From Mycobacterium sp. ACS4054 (GTDB lineage: Bacteria > Actinomycetota > Actinomycetes > Mycobacteriales > Mycobacteriaceae), in contig NZ_LZHV01000017.1 of the NCBI RefSeq assembly GCF_001667275.1, positions 124,001 to 188,000 of the forward strand: a DNA stretch of 64,000 nt. Reading direction: 5' to 3'. Shown here one piece after another: positions 8,975 through 17,545 of the stretch. The notes under the pieces were generated by a model. That model searched no databases and was not told where the DNA came from. It saw nothing but the letters and a program-made list of their open reading frames with translations. Every line of letters begins with the position of its first letter. Position 1 is the stretch's first letter. The translations under genes were made by a program, and so were the position numbers.

Positions 8975-9032
8975 CCGAGTGTGCGGCTGGCCGCACGTTC
9001 GCGCCCGAGTGTGCGGCCAGCCGCACACTCGG
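8975..9032. terminator. Perfect 22-bp inverted repeat, probable bidirectional terminator
   Basis: Bases 8975-8996 and 9011-9032 are exact reverse complements around a 14-base loop (8997-9010). Each arm itself contains GTGCGGC/GCCGCAC and can fold. The element lies between the convergent hydrolase and P450 genes, with no uridine tract, as is usual for mycobacterial terminators. Confidence 0.7.
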
Positions 9033-9047
9033 GAAGGCCCGAGGACG

Positions 9048-10250
9048 TCAGCCGGTGACCACCGGTAGGCGCGCCCACCCGCGCACGCTGGCGGTGTGCG
9101 CCCGCTGGGCGTTGGCGTAGTCGACCTCCCAGTCGGGCCAGCGCTTGAGCACCTCTTCCAGCGCCACCCGGCCCTCCATCCGGGCCAGCGCTGAGCCGAG
9201 ACAGAAGTGCAGGCCCTGCCCGAAGCTCAGGTGGCCACCCTGGCGGTGAATGTCATAGCGGTCGGGGTCGTCGAAGTGCCGGTCGTCGCGGTTGGCAGAA
9301 CCGTTGAGCAGCAACATGTATGAGCCCTCCGGCACCACACGGCCGTAGAGTTCGGCGTCCTGGGCGACGTAGCGGGCCTGCACCGGCGACGGCGGCTCGT
9401 AGCGCAGCGTCTCCTCGACCGCGCCGGGAATCAAAGACGGGTCAGCGACAAGTTCTCGCCGCTGATCGGGATGATCCGACAGCAACTGCCCCATGTAACC
9501 GATCAGCCGGGCGGTGGTCTCGTTTCCGGCGCCGGCGATCATCGCGGTGTAGGCCAGCACCTCGGTCCGCGACAACGGCCGCCGCGTGCCGTCGGGTTCC
9601 TCGATCTCGGCCCGCAGCAGATCCGTCATCAGGTCGTCGGACGGGTGATCGGCCCGCCATTCGATGTACTCCGCGAACACGACGATGCTTTCCTCGAACA
9701 GCTTCGCGTTGACCGCGGCGGGGTCGCGCTCGTCGGACAATTCGATGTAGGCGCCGCCGCGATCGCGAATCTTGGCCTGATCTTCCTCGGGTATGCCCAG
9801 CAGGTAACCGATGGTCCGCATCGGCATCATCGCCCCGAGGTCGGCGATGAAATCGAAACCGCCCGCACCGACCAGCGGATCCAGCTCTCGCACGCAGAAA
9901 CCGCGCACCAGGTCCTCCACCGCCAACATGCGCCGGGGTGTGAAAACCCGGGACAGCAGCCTGCGGTGCAGGTCGTGCAGCGGTGGGTCCTCGAAGAGCA
10001 GAATGCCCGGTGGCACTTCGATATTCGCGAACAAGATGTCGGCCGTGGTCCCCCGTCCGGACCGGTAGGTCTGCCAGTTCGGCAGTTCGCGCGCCACGTC
10101 CTCGTACCGGCTCAGCGCGTAGAAGTTGTACTTCTCGTTGTAGTACAGCGGCGCCTCGTCGCGCATGCGCTTCCACACCGGGTACGGGTCGTCGTCGATG
10201 TCGGAGTCGAACGGGTCGTAGTACAGGTCGACCGCGCTGGTTCCTGGCAT
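9048..10250 (-). CDS. Cytochrome P450
   Basis: 400 residues. The haem-binding loop FGQGLHFCLGSALA has the axial Cys350. The I-helix oxygen-activation motif is AGAGNETT, the K-helix motif is EETLR, and there is a PERF-like DPDRYDIHR region. It is a soluble bacterial class that needs a ferredoxin and reductase; neither is adjacent. The upstream TetR gene (13 bases away) is on the same strand and is probably its regulator. Substrates of such mycobacterial P450s are often lipids or sterols, but this one is unassigned. Confidence 0.92.
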   Translation of the reverse strand: MPGTSAVDLYYDPFDSDIDDDPYPVWKRMRDEAPLYYNEKYNFYALSRYEDVARELPNWQTYRSGRGTTADILFANIEVPPGILLFEDPPLHDLHRRLLSRVFTPRRMLAVEDLVRGFCVRELDPLVGAGGFDFIADLGAMMPMRTIGYLLGIPEEDQAKIRDRGGAYIELSDERDPAAVNAKLFEESIVVFAEYIEWRADHPSDDLMTDLLRAEIEEPDGTRRPLSRTEVLAYTAMIAGAGNETTARLIGYMGQLLSDHPDQRRELVADPSLIPGAVEETLRYEPPSPVQARYVAQDAELYGRVVPEGSYMLLLNGSANRDDRHFDDPDRYDIHRQGGHLSFGQGLHFCLGSALARMEGRVALEEVLKRWPDWEVDYANAQRAHTASVRGWARLPVVTG

Positions 10251-10262
10251 GGTTGATCTCCC

Positions 10263-10928
10263 TTAGTGGTTCCGGTGCAGGAAGCCGTGCAAGATCGCCT
10301 GGACCAATTCGGAGACGATCACTTCTCTCGACGGCGGCTTGGCGCCGAAGTAGGTGGAGCGCAACGCGGCCATGCCGGCGATCATCGCCACCGTGGAGTA
10401 CGCCGGCAGGTCGGGATGTTCCGACCGCATACCGCGCAGGTTGATGCCCTCGGCGCTGATCTGACCCAGCACCGTGAACGCCCGTCGGACTTCGGGGATG
10501 CCGGCGTCGGCCGCCTCCTCGTCGCTCAGGGCTTCCGATGCCATCAGCGTCAACAACAGGCCCCGGTGTTCGACCAACACGTCGTAGAGCCGACCGACGA
10601 AAAGCGCCGCCAGTTCCTCCTCGTCGGTCTCTTCGGGGATGACGGATTGCCACGTCCGGCCGAATTCGTCGACGAAGCTGGTGAACGGCAGGACCAGCGC
10701 CTCGCGAAAGAGCGCGGCCTTCGAGCCGAAGTGGCGGAACAACAGGTGTTCCGTGACGCCGGCGGCCTGGGTGATTTCCCGGGTCGTCGTGCTCCGATAG
10801 TCCTGGCGCGCAAAGAGTATCCGCGCGGCGTCGAGCAGAAGCTGGCGCGGAGCGCCACGCGGGCGGCGATTCGCCGGGGCCGGCGCGTCTGCCGCGCCAC
10901 GTTTCGTGGTGGGTGGCCGCTGGGGCAC
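10263..10928 (-). CDS. TetR-family transcriptional regulator
   Basis: 221 residues. A Pro/Arg-rich lead (~25 residues) is followed by the helix-turn-helix segment TTTREITQAAGVTEHLLFRHFGSKAALF, about residues 47-75. The C-terminal part is the ligand-binding bundle. A near-perfect palindrome lies 36 bases before its ATG (10964-10979), which suggests autorepression and control of the divergent AveC-like operon as well as the P450 downstream. A second, weaker copy of the palindrome is near 15065. Confidence 0.88.
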   Translation of the reverse strand: MPQRPPTTKRGAADAPAPANRRPRGAPRQLLLDAARILFARQDYRSTTTREITQAAGVTEHLLFRHFGSKAALFREALVLPFTSFVDEFGRTWQSVIPEETDEEELAALFVGRLYDVLVEHRGLLLTLMASEALSDEEAADAGIPEVRRAFTVLGQISAEGINLRGMRSEHPDLPAYSTVAMIAGMAALRSTYFGAKPPSREVIVSELVQAILHGFLHRNH

Positions 10929-10963
10929 AGTTCGCTCCTCGCCGGATGGTTGACTGCCTTTAG

Positions 10964-10979
10964 GATAGTGTGCACTATC
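10964..10979. promoter_or_regulatory. TetR operator candidate, GATAGTG-TG-CACTATC
   Basis: Seven-base arms GATAGTG and CACTATC pair perfectly around TG. The site lies between the TetR/P450 operon (minus) and the small-membrane-protein/AveC-like operon (plus), where a repressor could block both promoters. Confidence 0.65.
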
Positions 10980-11014
10980 TAATGCGTCGAGGTGGTATCG
11001 GAAGGGGTGCGGCC

Positions 11015-11125
11015 GTGGGCGCTGTCATCATGCTGGGCACGTTGTTCGGGCTGGTCGTTCTGATATTCGGCCTGGTGCTGCGCTTTGACCCTCAGGCGCG
11101 CCGGACCACGGGGCCCGACCAGTGA
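11015..11125 (+). CDS. 36-residue single-span membrane microprotein
   Basis: The GTG at 11015 is preceded by a good ribosome site (GAAGGGG, seven bases away). The product has one hydrophobic helix (GTLFGLVVLIFGLVL, about residues 8-22) followed by a positive tail with RFDPQARR, which suggests an N-out/C-in or simple anchor. Its TGA overlaps the GTG of the next gene (GTGA), so the two are translationally coupled. It is probably a subunit or helper of the AveC-like membrane protein. An in-frame ATG at 10982 is also possible but abuts the operator. Confidence 0.55.
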   Translation: MGAVIMLGTLFGLVVLIFGLVLRFDPQARRTTGPDQ

Positions 11126-11907
11126 GTTCCCAGATGACCCCCGTGATGCAGGCGGCCAGCGACTTCGCGCTGATCGGGGGCATCGGGTTCACCGCCCTCG
11201 GCGTGTACCTCACCGTCCGCCGGCGCCGGCTGCACCCACTTCTGCTGCTGTGCATCTCGGCGATGTCCTTCTCGTGGATCGAGGCCCCCTACGACTGGGC
11301 GATGTACGCGCAGTTCCCGCCGGCCATCCCCCGCATGCCCTCGTGGTGGCCGCTGAACGTCACGTGGGGCGGACTGCCCCTGTTCGTTCCCGTCGGCTAC
11401 ATCTCCTACTTCGTGCTGCCGGCCGTGACCGGCACGGCCCTCGGGCGATGGCTGAGCGCGCGGTTCGGCTGGCGCAGGCCCCCAACGTTGTTGGTGGTCG
11501 GTCTCATCGTCGGCTTCTGCTGGGCGCTCTTCTTCAACGGGTTCCTGGGCGCCAAGCTCGGGGTGTTCTATTACGGCCGGGTGATTCCGGGGCTGGCGAT
11601 CCGCGAGGGAACCGTGCATCAATACCCCCTCTACGACTCCCTGGCGATGGCCATCCAGATGATGGTCTTCACCTACCTGTTGGGCCGCACCGACGCGCAG
11701 GGGCGAAACGTCATCGAGATGTGGGCCGAGAACAGGTCGAAGAGCCGCCTCGGCGCGTCGCTGCTGTCCGTCGCCGCGATGATCGTCGTCGGAAACGTCC
11801 TCTACGGCGCGGTTTTCGCGCCCCACCTGGCGACGAAGCTCGGCGGCTGGGTCACCGCCGGGCCGACGGAGCAGTTGTTCCCCGGCGTACCGAACCAGCC
11901 CGAGTAG
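11122..11907 (+). CDS. Multi-span membrane protein, AveC spirocyclase-like
   Basis: 261 residues with about seven hydrophobic segments. Conserved polar/aromatic patches include SWIEAPYDW near residue 54, TWGGLPLFVP and YGRVIPGL. From memory these resemble mycobacterial proteins assigned to the AveC spirocyclase family, whose founding member closes the spiroketal in avermectin synthesis. In mycobacteria the family often sits near P450 and TetR genes, as here. The activity is inferred, not shown. It starts with GTG at 11122, overlapping the microprotein stop. Confidence 0.55.
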   Translation: MSSQMTPVMQAASDFALIGGIGFTALGVYLTVRRRRLHPLLLLCISAMSFSWIEAPYDWAMYAQFPPAIPRMPSWWPLNVTWGGLPLFVPVGYISYFVLPAVTGTALGRWLSARFGWRRPPTLLVVGLIVGFCWALFFNGFLGAKLGVFYYGRVIPGLAIREGTVHQYPLYDSLAMAIQMMVFTYLLGRTDAQGRNVIEMWAENRSKSRLGASLLSVAAMIVVGNVLYGAVFAPHLATKLGGWVTAGPTEQLFPGVPNQPE

Positions 11908-11908
11908 C

Positions 11909-12883
11909 TCACCCGAGAGCCTCGGGCAGCACGACCTCGCCCACGCGCTTGAGATACGGCCACGCGACATCGGGCGGCAGGCCGCCGCATAGCGGGGACA
12001 GGTTGAGCACCTGGCCGGCGCGGACCCGCGAAATCGCTTCCGGCACAGAGATAATGATGTGCGAAGTCGGCGCGGCACGCAGCTCGTCGACGGTGTTCAC
12101 GTGCGAGAAGCCGGCCGTCGTCTCGTCCCCGGGGTTCCACGCGGCGTAGGTCCGCACGTCGTGCAGCAGGTGCTCACCGATCTCCTTCCACGCCTGATCC
12201 ACGTCGTCGGCGACGAACACGACCGAGGGCGTGTCGCGGCTGGGGAACATCGTGGGCCCGGGCTGATGGCCGTGCTCGCGGCAGGCCTCCTCGTAGGCCT
12301 GCTGCATGCCCGGCGCGTTGGCGTTGCCCAGCATGCCCAGGCCATACCGGCCGGCGCGGCGGGCCGCGGCGACCGTTCCGCCACCCCACATCAGCGCCGG
12401 CCCCCCGGGCGTCAGCGGGCGGGGCGTCACGGTGATCCGCCGCCCGTTCTCGACGACGGTCTCCCCGGCAAGCAATCGCCGCAACAGCCCCAGTTTCTCG
12501 TCGCAGAGGCGGCCACGGGTCTTCATCGGCACGCCGAAGTGCTCGAATTCCTCCGGCCGGTAGCCCAGGGCCAGGATGTACGACGCGCGCCCGCGGCTCA
12601 GGATGTCCAGCACCGCCATGTCCTCGGCGAGCCGCACGGTTTCGTAGAACGGCAGGATCAGAATCAGGCTCAGCGCCAGCCGCTGGGTCCGCGCGGCGAC
12701 CGCCGAGGCCATCAACAACGGCGAGGGCAGATAGCCGTCCTCGGACCCGTGGTGCTCGCACAGGACGGCGGCCAGACCGCCGTGTTCTTCGGCCCAGGCG
12801 CACATTTCGGGCACCGCTGCGTACAGATCGGTTGGGGGGGCGGCCCATTCGGGGTCGCGCATGTCGAAGCGAAGTGTGTACAC
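11909..12883 (-). CDS. LLM-class F420-dependent oxidoreductase (paralogue 1)
   Basis: 324 residues beginning MYTLRFDMRDPEW. Luciferase-like features include LCEHHGSEDGYLPSP, LALSLILILPFYETVRLAEDMAVLD and RASYILALGYRPEEFEHFG. The GTG at 12883 has an AGGAG ribosome site seven bases upstream; the TTG at 12889 would be too close to that site. The start also matches the paralogue at 14985 (MFTLRFDMRVPRW). Both share the unusual C-terminal PLCGGL-PPDVAWPYL motif, so they are recent relatives. It probably transfers hydride from F420H2 to a lipid-type substrate. Confidence 0.85.
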   Translation of the reverse strand: MYTLRFDMRDPEWAAPPTDLYAAVPEMCAWAEEHGGLAAVLCEHHGSEDGYLPSPLLMASAVAARTQRLALSLILILPFYETVRLAEDMAVLDILSRGRASYILALGYRPEEFEHFGVPMKTRGRLCDEKLGLLRRLLAGETVVENGRRITVTPRPLTPGGPALMWGGGTVAAARRAGRYGLGMLGNANAPGMQQAYEEACREHGHQPGPTMFPSRDTPSVVFVADDVDQAWKEIGEHLLHDVRTYAAWNPGDETTAGFSHVNTVDELRAAPTSHIIISVPEAISRVRAGQVLNLSPLCGGLPPDVAWPYLKRVGEVVLPEALG

Positions 12884-12928
12884 GGCCAAACTCCTAGCCA
12901 GGCTATTCGTTGGACGTACGTTACACGT

Positions 12929-14008
12929 TTAGTCGAAGGCGTAAAGAGGCAGAGTCGTCGGGATGTCCAGAGAACTCACCAGGCCCGCGGGCGCGTCGAC
13001 GACGTATGGAATCGCGTTCACCACCCGCATGGCCGTCGACGCCATCGCGGCGCGCCCGGCACCGTGGCCCTCGGCCGCGCCGAGCGTCATGACGCAATGG
13101 ATGTCGGGGTCGCCCTCGATGTCCACCCGATAGGTCGCGTCGAATTCCGATGTCGGCCAGCCGGGCGCGACATCGCGGGCCATCCGGATCACGTGCTCGA
13201 TCACGATGGCCTCGCGGCCGTTGACCACGCCCGCGGCCCGGGTCCGCACGGCACCGCAGGTGCCCGCCTTGATGGTGCCGAACGCCACCTCGATGTCGCG
13301 GTCGGTCAACTCGCGGTCCAGCGAACCGCGCACCTGCTCCACCTCAACGCCGAGGCCTTTGGCCATCAGGAATATCGGTGCCTTCCAAGCCATCTCGATG
13401 AATCCGGGCGTCTTCAGCATGGGCTCGAAATCCAAGGGGCGACCGAATCCCATCCCGTCCATCATCACATCGGCCACCGGGTAGTGGTCGTTGAGCGCGA
13501 CCTCACTGGCCGTGATGGTGCGGATCCTCTTGGACTGCGTCGTCATCAGCAGGGCGAGCTGATCGGAGGCGAAACCCGGGAAGATGCCCGAGGCGTAGAA
13601 CGACGCGTCGCCGGCCTGGGCGGCCGCCTCGAGCTGGTCGCGCCAGTCCGGGGCGAAATACGTCGGCGGGTAGACCAGGCTCGTCGACGATGTCGACACC
13701 ACGTTGACGCCGGCCCGCAGCAGCCGCAGGTAGTCGGGCACCGCGGCCCCGTCGCGTTCGGGCCCGCTCGCCGCGTACACCACGCAGTCGGGCGCCAAGG
13801 AGATCAGCGCATCGGCGTCGTCGGTGGCCGTCACGCCCAGGGGCTTGCCGCCGGCCAACTCGCCGGCGTCCCTGCCGACCTTGTCCGGCGAATGCACCCA
13901 AACCCCAACGAGTTCCAGGTCGGGACGGCGGGCGATGGCGTCGATCGCGATCGCCCCAACACCGCCGGTGGACCACACGACGGTACGGATGGGCCCCGGC
14001 GTTCTCAT
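12929..14008 (-). CDS. DapB-like NAD(P)H-dependent amine dehydrogenase-family protein (paralogue 1)
   Basis: 359 residues with an N-terminal Rossmann loop (VVWSTGGVGAIAIDAI) and then LELVGVWVHSP, as in dihydrodipicolinate-reductase-like oxidoreductases. The C-terminal substrate domain ends in AMRVVNAIPYVVDAPAG. The ATG at 14008 overlaps the TGA of the upstream LLM gene (ATGA), setting the start and the operon 14985 to 11909. The product is closely related to the divergent gene at 15223. The family is often annotated dihydrodipicolinate reductase, but lysine synthesis is unlikely in this context. Confidence 0.78.
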   Translation of the reverse strand: MRTPGPIRTVVWSTGGVGAIAIDAIARRPDLELVGVWVHSPDKVGRDAGELAGGKPLGVTATDDADALISLAPDCVVYAASGPERDGAAVPDYLRLLRAGVNVVSTSSTSLVYPPTYFAPDWRDQLEAAAQAGDASFYASGIFPGFASDQLALLMTTQSKRIRTITASEVALNDHYPVADVMMDGMGFGRPLDFEPMLKTPGFIEMAWKAPIFLMAKGLGVEVEQVRGSLDRELTDRDIEVAFGTIKAGTCGAVRTRAAGVVNGREAIVIEHVIRMARDVAPGWPTSEFDATYRVDIEGDPDIHCVMTLGAAEGHGAGRAAMASTAMRVVNAIPYVVDAPAGLVSSLDIPTTLPLYAFD

Positions 14009-14985
14009 ATGGCCCGCGCGGCGGCCGCCGCCGCCCGCTCGAGGTAGGGCCACGCGACATCGGGCGCGAGGCCGCCGCACAGCGGGTGCAGCGGCAGCGG
14101 CCGGCCGCCGCGCACGTACTCGGTCGCCTCATCGCAGGTCATGATGCGGTAGGGGCCGCCCTCTTTGCGCAAATCCGACACGCTGTCGGCGCGGGTGATG
14201 CTGGCAACGGAATCGTCATGGGGCCGGTATGACGCCGCCGTCACCGCGTCGTGCAACAGGTGGGGCCCGAGCACGTCCCAAGCCTCCTCGACGCCCCGCT
14301 CGTCTTCGGTGACGAACACCGCCGTCGGCACCCCGGGGGCCGGAAACTGGACCATTCCGGGTTCATGGCCGTGAGCGCGGCACTGCTCTTCGTAGAACTC
14401 GATCAGGCCGGGCCACTCCGTCTGGGACACGAACCCCAGGCCGTACCGCCCGGCCCGACGGGCGGCGGCCTTGCTGCCGCCGGCGATCAGTATCAACGGC
14501 CCCGAGTCAGAACCCGCCGCCGGCGTGACCCGGACTGTGCGCCCGCGATATTCGACGGGCTCGCCGCGAACGAGTGGCCCCAGAACGGCCAGGATTTCGT
14601 CGGCCGCGCGACCGCGGGTGGCCATGTCGACGCCGAAGTGGTCGTACTCCTCGTGTCGATGTCCGACACCGAACGCGTACGACACCCGTCCGCGGCTGAT
14701 CAGGTCGAGCACGCACATCTCCTCGGCAAGCCGAACCGGATCGCGTAACGGAATCGTCACCGCGGCAAGCAGGATCGCCAACGTGCGCGTCCTGGCGGCG
14801 ATCGCCGAGGCCAGCATCAGCGGCGACGGCACACGGCCGTCGTCGGCCCCGTGATGCTCGGACAACACCGCCAGTACTGCGCCCCGAGTTTCGCCCCACG
14901 CGCACATGTCGATTGCCGCGGCGTACAGCTCCGCGGCGGGCCCGGACCACCGCGGAACCCGCATGTCGAATCTCAACGTAAACAT
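14005..14985 (-). CDS. LLM-class F420-dependent oxidoreductase (paralogue 2)
   Basis: 326 residues. The start MFTLRFDMRVPRW at the ATG 14985 mirrors paralogue 1; further upstream in-frame codons are antisense to the divergent dehydrogenase gene. Luciferase-like blocks include LSEHHGADDGRVPSPL, LAAVTIPLRDPVRLAEEM and RVSYAFGVGHRHEEYDHFG. It is the first gene of an operon LLM-2, DapB-like-1, LLM-1. The pairing of LLM and DapB-like proteins suggests successive redox steps on one substrate. Confidence 0.85.
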   Translation of the reverse strand: MFTLRFDMRVPRWSGPAAELYAAAIDMCAWGETRGAVLAVLSEHHGADDGRVPSPLMLASAIAARTRTLAILLAAVTIPLRDPVRLAEEMCVLDLISRGRVSYAFGVGHRHEEYDHFGVDMATRGRAADEILAVLGPLVRGEPVEYRGRTVRVTPAAGSDSGPLILIAGGSKAAARRAGRYGLGFVSQTEWPGLIEFYEEQCRAHGHEPGMVQFPAPGVPTAVFVTEDERGVEEAWDVLGPHLLHDAVTAASYRPHDDSVASITRADSVSDLRKEGGPYRIMTCDEATEYVRGGRPLPLHPLCGGLAPDVAWPYLERAAAAAARAI

Positions 14986-15064
14986 CGGCGCCCCCCCGGT
15001 CCGCCTCTGAATACGCAGTGTAACGCGCGCATGGCTGCAAGTTAACCTAAAATTTGTTCGATAA

Positions 15065-15080
15065 GATAGTGCGCGCTTTC
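15065..15080. promoter_or_regulatory. Second copy (13/16) of the TetR operator motif
   Basis: Bases 15065-15080 read GATAGTGCGCGCTTTC and match the operator at 10964-10979 at 13 of 16 positions, with the left arm identical. It also lies in a wider imperfect palindrome, TAAGA at 15062-15066 with TCTTA at 15079-15083. It sits in the 237-base divergent spacer of the LLM/DapB-like cluster. Confidence 0.45.
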
Positions 15081-15222
15081 TTAAATCCTTGACCGAGGGG
15101 TTTCGCGACGGTAGCTTCAAATCGACTATCGGATACCAGTCGCCACCGTCCGTGCCGTAAGGGCAACGGCCGCAACGGATTTCCATCGCGCCTGCGACGC
15201 GCGCGCACCTGAGGAGGACGAG

Positions 15223-16320
15223 ATGACGGCTCACCGGGTGGTGGTGTGGGCGACGGGTGGCATCGGGTCGATCGCCATCCGTACCATCGCGCGTCGCCCG
15301 GATCTGGAGCTGGTCGGCGTGTGGGTGCACTCGCCGGAGAAGGACGGCAAGGACGCCGGCGAGCTCGCCAACGGCGAGCCGATCGGCCTCACGGCCACCA
15401 CCGACGCCGACGCACTGATCGCGCTGAAACCCGATTGCGTCATCTACGCCGCCAGTGGCCCGGAGCGCGACGCGCTGGCCATCCCGGATTACGTCAGGCT
15501 GCTCGAGTCCGGCATCAACGTCGTCACGACCAGCACCACCCGCCTGGTCAACCCGCACGCCTACGAACCCGCCGAGTGGCGCGACCAGCTGGTCGCCGCG
15601 GCCAAGCAGGGCCAGGTGTCGTTGTACGCGTCGGGGATCGAGCCGGGGTTCGCCGCCGATCACCTGCCGCTCGTGTTGTCCACCCAGTCGTCGTCCATCG
15701 AGAAGATTCACGCGTTCGAGATCGGCCTGTACGACGACTACGGCGTCCCCGACATCATGAGCGACGCGCTGGGTTTCGGTCGACCGCTCGACTACCAGCC
15801 CTGGATCGGCTTCCCGGGCGCGATCGCGGGCGAATGGCAGGGCCAGATCCGGTTGGTCGCCGACGCGCTCGGCGTCGAGGTGCAGGAGGTCCGCGAGTAT
15901 TTCGACCGCGCGGTGACGAACCGGACGCTGGAGGTCGCTATGGGCACCGTCGAGGCGGGTACCTGCGGTGCGCTGCGCATGCGGGCGATCGGTGTGGTCG
16001 ACGGCCGGGAAGCCATCGTCATCGAGCACGTCACCCGGCTCGCCCACGACGTCGCACCGGATTGGCCGACCGGGATCGGCGATCTGTCCTACCGCGTGAT
16101 GATCACCGGCGACCCCGACATCGACTGCACGCTGGCGGCGACGCTCAAGGATCCGCACAAAGCCGGGGTGGGGGGCATGACCTCCGGCGCCGGCGCGATG
16201 GTGGCCACCGCGATGCGCGTCGTCAACGCCGTGCCGTATGTCGTTGCGGCAGAACCGGGATTGCTCAGTTCGGTGGACCTGCCGTTGACCATCCCGAAGC
16301 ACGCGTTCGCCACGCGTTGA
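15223..16320 (+). CDS. DapB-like NAD(P)H-dependent amine dehydrogenase-family protein (paralogue 2)
   Basis: 365 residues starting MTAHRVVVWATGGIGSIAIRTI, a Rossmann loop. It follows paralogue 1 through RRPDLELVGVWVHSP, PDCVIYAASGPERD and the final AMRVVNAVPYVVAAEPG. A strong ribosome site (GAGGAGGACGAG) precedes the ATG at 15223. It is divergent from the LLM-2 operon across a spacer with a TetR-like site. Paralogue divergence in the middle third (LYDDYGVPDIM against LNDHYPVADVM) suggests different substrates or a heteromeric enzyme. Confidence 0.8.
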   Translation: MTAHRVVVWATGGIGSIAIRTIARRPDLELVGVWVHSPEKDGKDAGELANGEPIGLTATTDADALIALKPDCVIYAASGPERDALAIPDYVRLLESGINVVTTSTTRLVNPHAYEPAEWRDQLVAAAKQGQVSLYASGIEPGFAADHLPLVLSTQSSSIEKIHAFEIGLYDDYGVPDIMSDALGFGRPLDYQPWIGFPGAIAGEWQGQIRLVADALGVEVQEVREYFDRAVTNRTLEVAMGTVEAGTCGALRMRAIGVVDGREAIVIEHVTRLAHDVAPDWPTGIGDLSYRVMITGDPDIDCTLAATLKDPHKAGVGGMTSGAGAMVATAMRVVNAVPYVVAAEPGLLSSVDLPLTIPKHAFATR

Positions 16321-16354
16321 GCCGCGGCGGCCGGCGCGGGCTTAGTCTGCCCGG

Positions 16355-17545
16355 GTGACGTCTAACCCACTCGAGGAGCTCACGCTGCAGCAACTGCAGC
16401 TCCGCACGAGCATGAAATGGCGCGCGCATCCGCCCGACGTCCTGCCGATGTGGGTCGCCGAGATGGACGTGTTGCTGGCGCCGACGGTGGCCGAGGCGCT
16501 GCGGACCGCCATCGACAACGGCGACACCGGGTATCCGTGCGGCACCGCGTTGGCCGAGGCGGTCGGTCAATTCGCGTCCGAGCGCTGGCAATGGCATGAC
16601 CTACCGGTGGGCCGCACCGCGATCGTGCCGGACGTCATGCTCGGCGCCGTCGAGTTGCTGCGTCTGGTCACCGGCCGGGGTGACGCCGTCGTCGTCAACC
16701 CGCCGGTGTACGCCCCGTTCTACGCGTTCGTCGCGCACGACGGCCGTCAGATCGTCGAAGCGCCGCTGGGCGCCGAAGGCCGAATTGATTTGGCCGCCTT
16801 GGCAGAAGCCTTCGCTCGCGCCGGCGCGCGGGGAGGGAACGTCGCGTACCTGTTGTGCAACCCGCACAACCCCACCGGATCCGTGCACACGGTCGACGCG
16901 CTCGCCCGCCGGTTCGGCGTCCGGGTGGTGTCGGACGAAATTCACGGGCCTGTCGTCTTGGACGGGGCGCGTTTCACGCCGTACCTGACCGTGCCCGGCG
17001 CGGAGAACGCCTTCGCCCTGACGTCCGCCTCCAAGGCCTGGAGCCTGTCGGGGCTCAAGGCGGCGCTGGCCATCGCCGGCCCCGAGGCGGTCGCGGACCT
17101 GAACCGGATGCCCGAAGAGGTCAGCCATGGGCCGAGCCACTTCGGCATCATCGCCCACGCCGAGGCGTTCCGAACCGGTGGCGACTGGCTTGACGCATTG
17201 CTGCGCGGCCTGGATCAGAACCGGACGCTCCTAGGTGAGCTGATCGCCGAACACCTGCCTGGCGTGAAATACCAATGGCCGCAAGGGACTTACCTGGCAT
17301 GGCTGGATTGCCGCGAGCTCGGATTCGCCGAGGAGGCCGCCGCGGGCCTGGCGGTGGTTGCCGACCTGTCCGGACCGGCCCGGTGGTTTCTCGACCACGC
17401 CCGGGTGGCGCTGAGCTCCGGCCACGTCTTCGGCACCGGGGGCGCGGGGCACGTCCGGCTGAACTTCGCGACCTCGCAGGCCATCCTCACCGAGGCGGTG
17501 TCCCGGATGGGCCGCGCGCTGGCCACTAGCCGCGACGTGGGCTAG
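16355..17545 (+). CDS. MalY/PatB-type pyridoxal-phosphate aminotransferase (cystathionine beta-lyase-like)
   Basis: 396 residues of fold type I. Conserved points are MWVAEMDV near the start, [11 protein letters not shown], the CNPHNPTGS segment, [11 protein letters not shown] (Asp for the PLP nitrogen) and the Schiff-base Lys in [15 protein letters not shown]. MalY/PatB enzymes cleave C-S bonds of cystathionine or cysteine conjugates in the cytosol. From memory this is the counterpart of Rv2294. It starts with GTG at 16355. The downstream minus-strand gene overlaps its stop by four bases. Confidence 0.87.
   Translation: MTSNPLEELTLQQLQLRTSMKWRAHPPDVLPMWVAEMDVLLAPTVAEALRTAIDNGDTGYPCGTALAEAVGQFASERWQWHDLPVGRTAIVPDVMLGAVELLRLVTGRGDAVVVNPPVYAPFYAFVAHDGRQIVEAPLGAEGRIDLAALAEAFARAGARGGNVAYLLCNPHNPTGSVHTVDALARRFGVRVVSDEIHGPVVLDGARFTPYLTVPGAENAFALTSASKAWSLSGLKAALAIAGPEAVADLNRMPEEVSHGPSHFGIIAHAEAFRTGGDWLDALLRGLDQNRTLLGELIAEHLPGVKYQWPQGTYLAWLDCRELGFAEEAAAGLAVVADLSGPARWFLDHARVALSSGHVFGTGGAGHVRLNFATSQAILTEAVSRMGRALATSRDVG

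Noticed and set aside
12059..14047. 662-codon open frame on the plus strand
   Set aside because: It is antisense to the LLM and DapB-like genes, which have clear family motifs. Long shadow frames are normal at this GC content, and the product is an Arg/Gly/His/Val mixture with no domain.
14005..16302. 765-codon version of the LLM-2 gene
   Set aside because: Codons upstream of 14985 run antisense through the divergent dehydrogenase gene. The conserved family start is MFTLRFDM at 14985.
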